Source: Cinnamomum chago (taxonomy: Eukaryota > Streptophyta > Magnoliopsida > Laurales > Lauraceae). Taken from it: DNA of 64,000 nucleotides. The notes beneath the pieces were generated by a model. The model saw only the letters and a program-made list of their open reading frames with translations, ran no database searches and had not been told where the DNA came from. Numbering within the stretch: position 1 is the stretch's first letter; every line of letters starts with the position of its first letter. A program made the position numbers and the translations under genes. Shown one piece after another: positions 61,967-64,000 of this stretch. The stretch lies in NCBI GenBank assembly GCA_038049695.1, contig CP142453.1, positions 113,414,001-113,478,000 of the forward strand. The letters are read 5' to 3'.

Positions 61967-62059
61967 TAAGAGTCCATTTAAGACGGCCAAACAAAATTAC
62001 ATTAAATATCACTTTTTCTCAAAATACTTATGAGAAAAAGATCAATTTCTCACACAATA

Positions 62060-62202
62060 TCATGAATAAATGCCAGCTGGATACCTCTCAAGGTACAGAA
62101 ACAGGAGCTGTATATATGTATTAGCATTAGGTCTCTCTCTGCCTCTCTCCCTCACAAAATACTAATAGTTGATTTGTGTTGTGTTGTAACTTGTAAGGTG
62201 CA
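62060..62202 (+). promoter_or_regulatory. Conserved proximal promoter and leader of copy D
   Basis: It aligns with 44555-44708 before copy B: GCTGGATACCT, AGGTACAGAAACAGGAG, CTCTCTGCCTCTCTCCCTC, then TGTGTTGTAA and AGGTGCAATGG. A TATATATGTAT at about 62111-62121 is a candidate TATA box, about 85-90 bases before the ATG. Confidence 0.5.
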
Positions 62203-62392
62203 ATGGCAGAAGACTCGAGCAAGCAAACAAAGAAGGCAGAAGTTGTAAAGCTACTGAAACGTTTTGAGGAAGGGTCAGTAGCCGATGAAGAGATACGAAG
62301 GCTCGTCAGAATTCAATTAGCAAGGCGTCTTCAATGGGGTTACAAACCTACTCACCATCAACAGCTTCAACAAAACCTCAACTTGGTTCATT
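62203..62392 (+). CDS. CNMT: CNMT-like copy D, exon 1 only (gene runs off the window)
   Basis: Exon 1 is 190 bases, the same length as in copy A, and ends T|GTATAT in the same phase. It encodes [20 protein letters not shown] and [17 protein letters not shown], closely matching copies A and B, with no stop. Intron 1 continues to the window end with sequence alignable to copies A and C, including the G-rich repeat that precedes exon 2 in the others. From spacing in copy A, exon 2 should fall about 0.2-0.4 kb beyond the right edge. Whether the rest is intact cannot be known here. Confidence 0.8.
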
Positions 62393-62440
62393 GTATATAT
62401 CTCTCTCTCTCTTTCTTGGCTGATTGACTAATAGTACGTC

Positions 62441-62658
62441 CAGGGGCGGACGTTGCATCCATGTGGGGGCGCAGGGACCCACTGGATCTCGATCTGCTTC
62501 TAAAACCACAATCAAATCTCTATCTCTACTTCAAAAATTTACAGAAAGATCCTTCATCTGCCTCCCAAAGCCCACAAGAAAATCCTGTGTTTGTTCCAAA
62601 ACCCCACTTACCTGTTTGGGGCCACGCCCCTCAGATGAAAATCTTGAGTCAGCCAATG
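62441..62658 (+). mobile_element. hAT-type MITE in intron 1 of copy D
   Basis: A 218-base element from CAGGGGCGGACG to GTCAGCCAATG, flanked by AGTACGTC and AGTACGTA (seven of eight matching). It is the same family and length as 20455-20672 in copy A, in the opposite orientation and with a different target site. Confidence 0.82.
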
Positions 62659-63784
62659 AGTACGTATATACCTGATGCTAGAGGGGTGGCAAGTTCAAAC
62701 CTGGCCCATACAGTAACTTGAATTAACCCTGTAAGCAAGGGCTTAGGTCGAAAGATGAAAATAACAGGTACAATAGGATCCATGACGAGAGATTATTGAC
62801 ATCTATCATAATAATACTTTTATTTTTGGGTTGGGCTATTAGTTGACTTTTCCAACTGAACGATGAATTGGGCTGGATTTCATTTGAGCCCATTCTTGCC
62901 ATTTGGCTCGACAAACATTTAGGGGTCATTTGTTAGCAGTTTGCACCCATTTTCGTATACAAATTAAGCATATGCACGTAATTGTTATGCATTAGTCATA
63001 TTTATCAATACTCATTTATGCATGTGATGCGTAAATAAAGTGTGTCGAATGTCATGAAAACCCGGCTAAAAATTTTTTAGCCAACATTTGAACACTGGAT
63101 GGGTGCTCGATGAAAGGACAGGATGCGTGAAAATTGCAGGGTACAAGGAGAAAAATGGTGCACCCTGTCCTTTTTTGCACTTCTTTTTTATTCTCTTTAT
63201 GGGGCGCATAATCAAGGTCCCAGCGGTTCGTCCTACTTAAAAGGCCAAACTTGCATTTTGCAAAGAAGTCCAAACCCTAAGATTTGCCATTTTGGACTTC
63301 AATGGGCATCATGAAATAAACCATTCATCCTCTTTAAAAGGCCAAAAATGAACTCAAGATTTAATTTTCATATCTTAACTCATTATCGATTTTGAGAAAT
63401 CTCTGAAATACGTATGATTGCTGGATATAACTAATGTAAATGATATGATTCTCAAGCCCTTTACTGCCAGTCTTTTTTTTTTTTTTTTATCCAAATCTTT
63501 GATGCCCGTGCGCCCAAATCTTGATCCAACCGTCCATCCTCTTTAGAAGGCCAAAAATGGGCAATTAATATGGGCCTATTCCAATTCCACATTCTAAAGC
63601 GCAACCATTCATATGGTCAACTTAAATGATAAGTCTCCAATCAAACTAATCAATTTTCTGCCAAAACATACAGTAAGATTGCCATTTGGGCTGTTTCCAA
63701 ACTCATTCTCTAAGTGTCAACCTAATCCCTGTTTAGTTTTTATTTTTTAACTAAAGCCAGTGCATGCCTTTAATCATTTCAATC

Positions 63785-64000
63785 CCATCTAGGGGTGCTT
63801 GTGGTCCCAGCCAGGATGGGTCCAGCCCACTCCGTCCCGGGTTTGGATCCTAGGTTCTAATACTAAGGTCGGGCCTGGATATAAAATTTAGGCATGTTTA
63901 ATAATTGGGTCATGCTAGGATTAAGTGATAAAAAGCCCAATGCCCTCTCCCCCAAACAAGTTACAGAAAGCCCAAACCAGTAGTAGAAAGCTCAGCCCGG
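63785..64000 (+). repeat. Dispersed G-rich repeat in intron 1 of copy D (cut by window)
   Basis: Words CATCTAGGGGTGCTTGTGG, GTCCCGGGTTTGGATCCTAGG and GGGCCTGGATATAAAATTTA align with 60095-60200 in copy C and 21060-21150 in copy A. Confidence 0.65.

Noticed and set aside
1-64000. CRISPR arrays, operons, phage or bacterial defence genes, rRNA and tRNA genes
   Set aside because: None seen. The spliced genes and plant transposons show a plant nuclear chromosome, and the only tRNA-like sequence is the SINE head at 60580.

Overview
This is nuclear DNA from a flowering plant. It shows AT-rich intergenic sequence, GT-AG introns, angiosperm-type LINE, Copia, hAT, Harbinger and Helitron elements, and tandem genes of the coclaurine N-methyltransferase (CNMT) family. 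Those methyltransferases belong to benzylisoquinoline alkaloid metabolism, so a magnoliid or an early-diverging eudicot is most likely. The species cannot be fixed from the sequence alone.

Layout. Positions 1-8.4 kb hold a small four-exon gene for a 60S ribosomal protein L18a-like membrane protein of 103 residues, with LINE and MITE debris in its introns. Positions 8.4-19.6 kb have no intact gene: a Tourist-like MITE, an orphan CDPK-related kinase exon, a CACTA-like end, two LINE relics, a solo-LTR-like element of about 2.7 kb and a MITE. From 19.7 kb to the end lies a plus-strand array of CNMT-like genes. Copy A (19738-36564) and copy B (44709-53957) each have eight exons whose phases join without a break, giving 362 and 360 residues. 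Copy C (58080-60822) is a relic of exons 1 and 2 with a SINE inside exon 2. Copy D (exon 1 at 62203-62392) runs off the right edge.

The array has grown around transposable elements. Copy A intron 2 holds a 5.3 kb Copia element with matching CCAAG target duplications, next to an older minus-strand Copia relic. Intron 5 holds a 2.5 kb solo LTR with CAATG duplications and a 100-base LINE fragment with a 19-base duplication. Introns 1 of A and D carry independent 218-base hAT MITEs in opposite orientation. Each of A, B and D has a different DNA transposon ending 150-240 bases upstream of its start codon.

The methyltransferases keep the SAM-binding motif VLDLGCG, but the segment that reads E-L-F-E-H in Coptis CNMT has changed. 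Copy B reads G-L-F-E-H and copy A reads G-L-L-V-H. The array may therefore encode enzymes with altered amine handling, or copies drifting toward loss. No prokaryotic, CRISPR or viral defence system was found.
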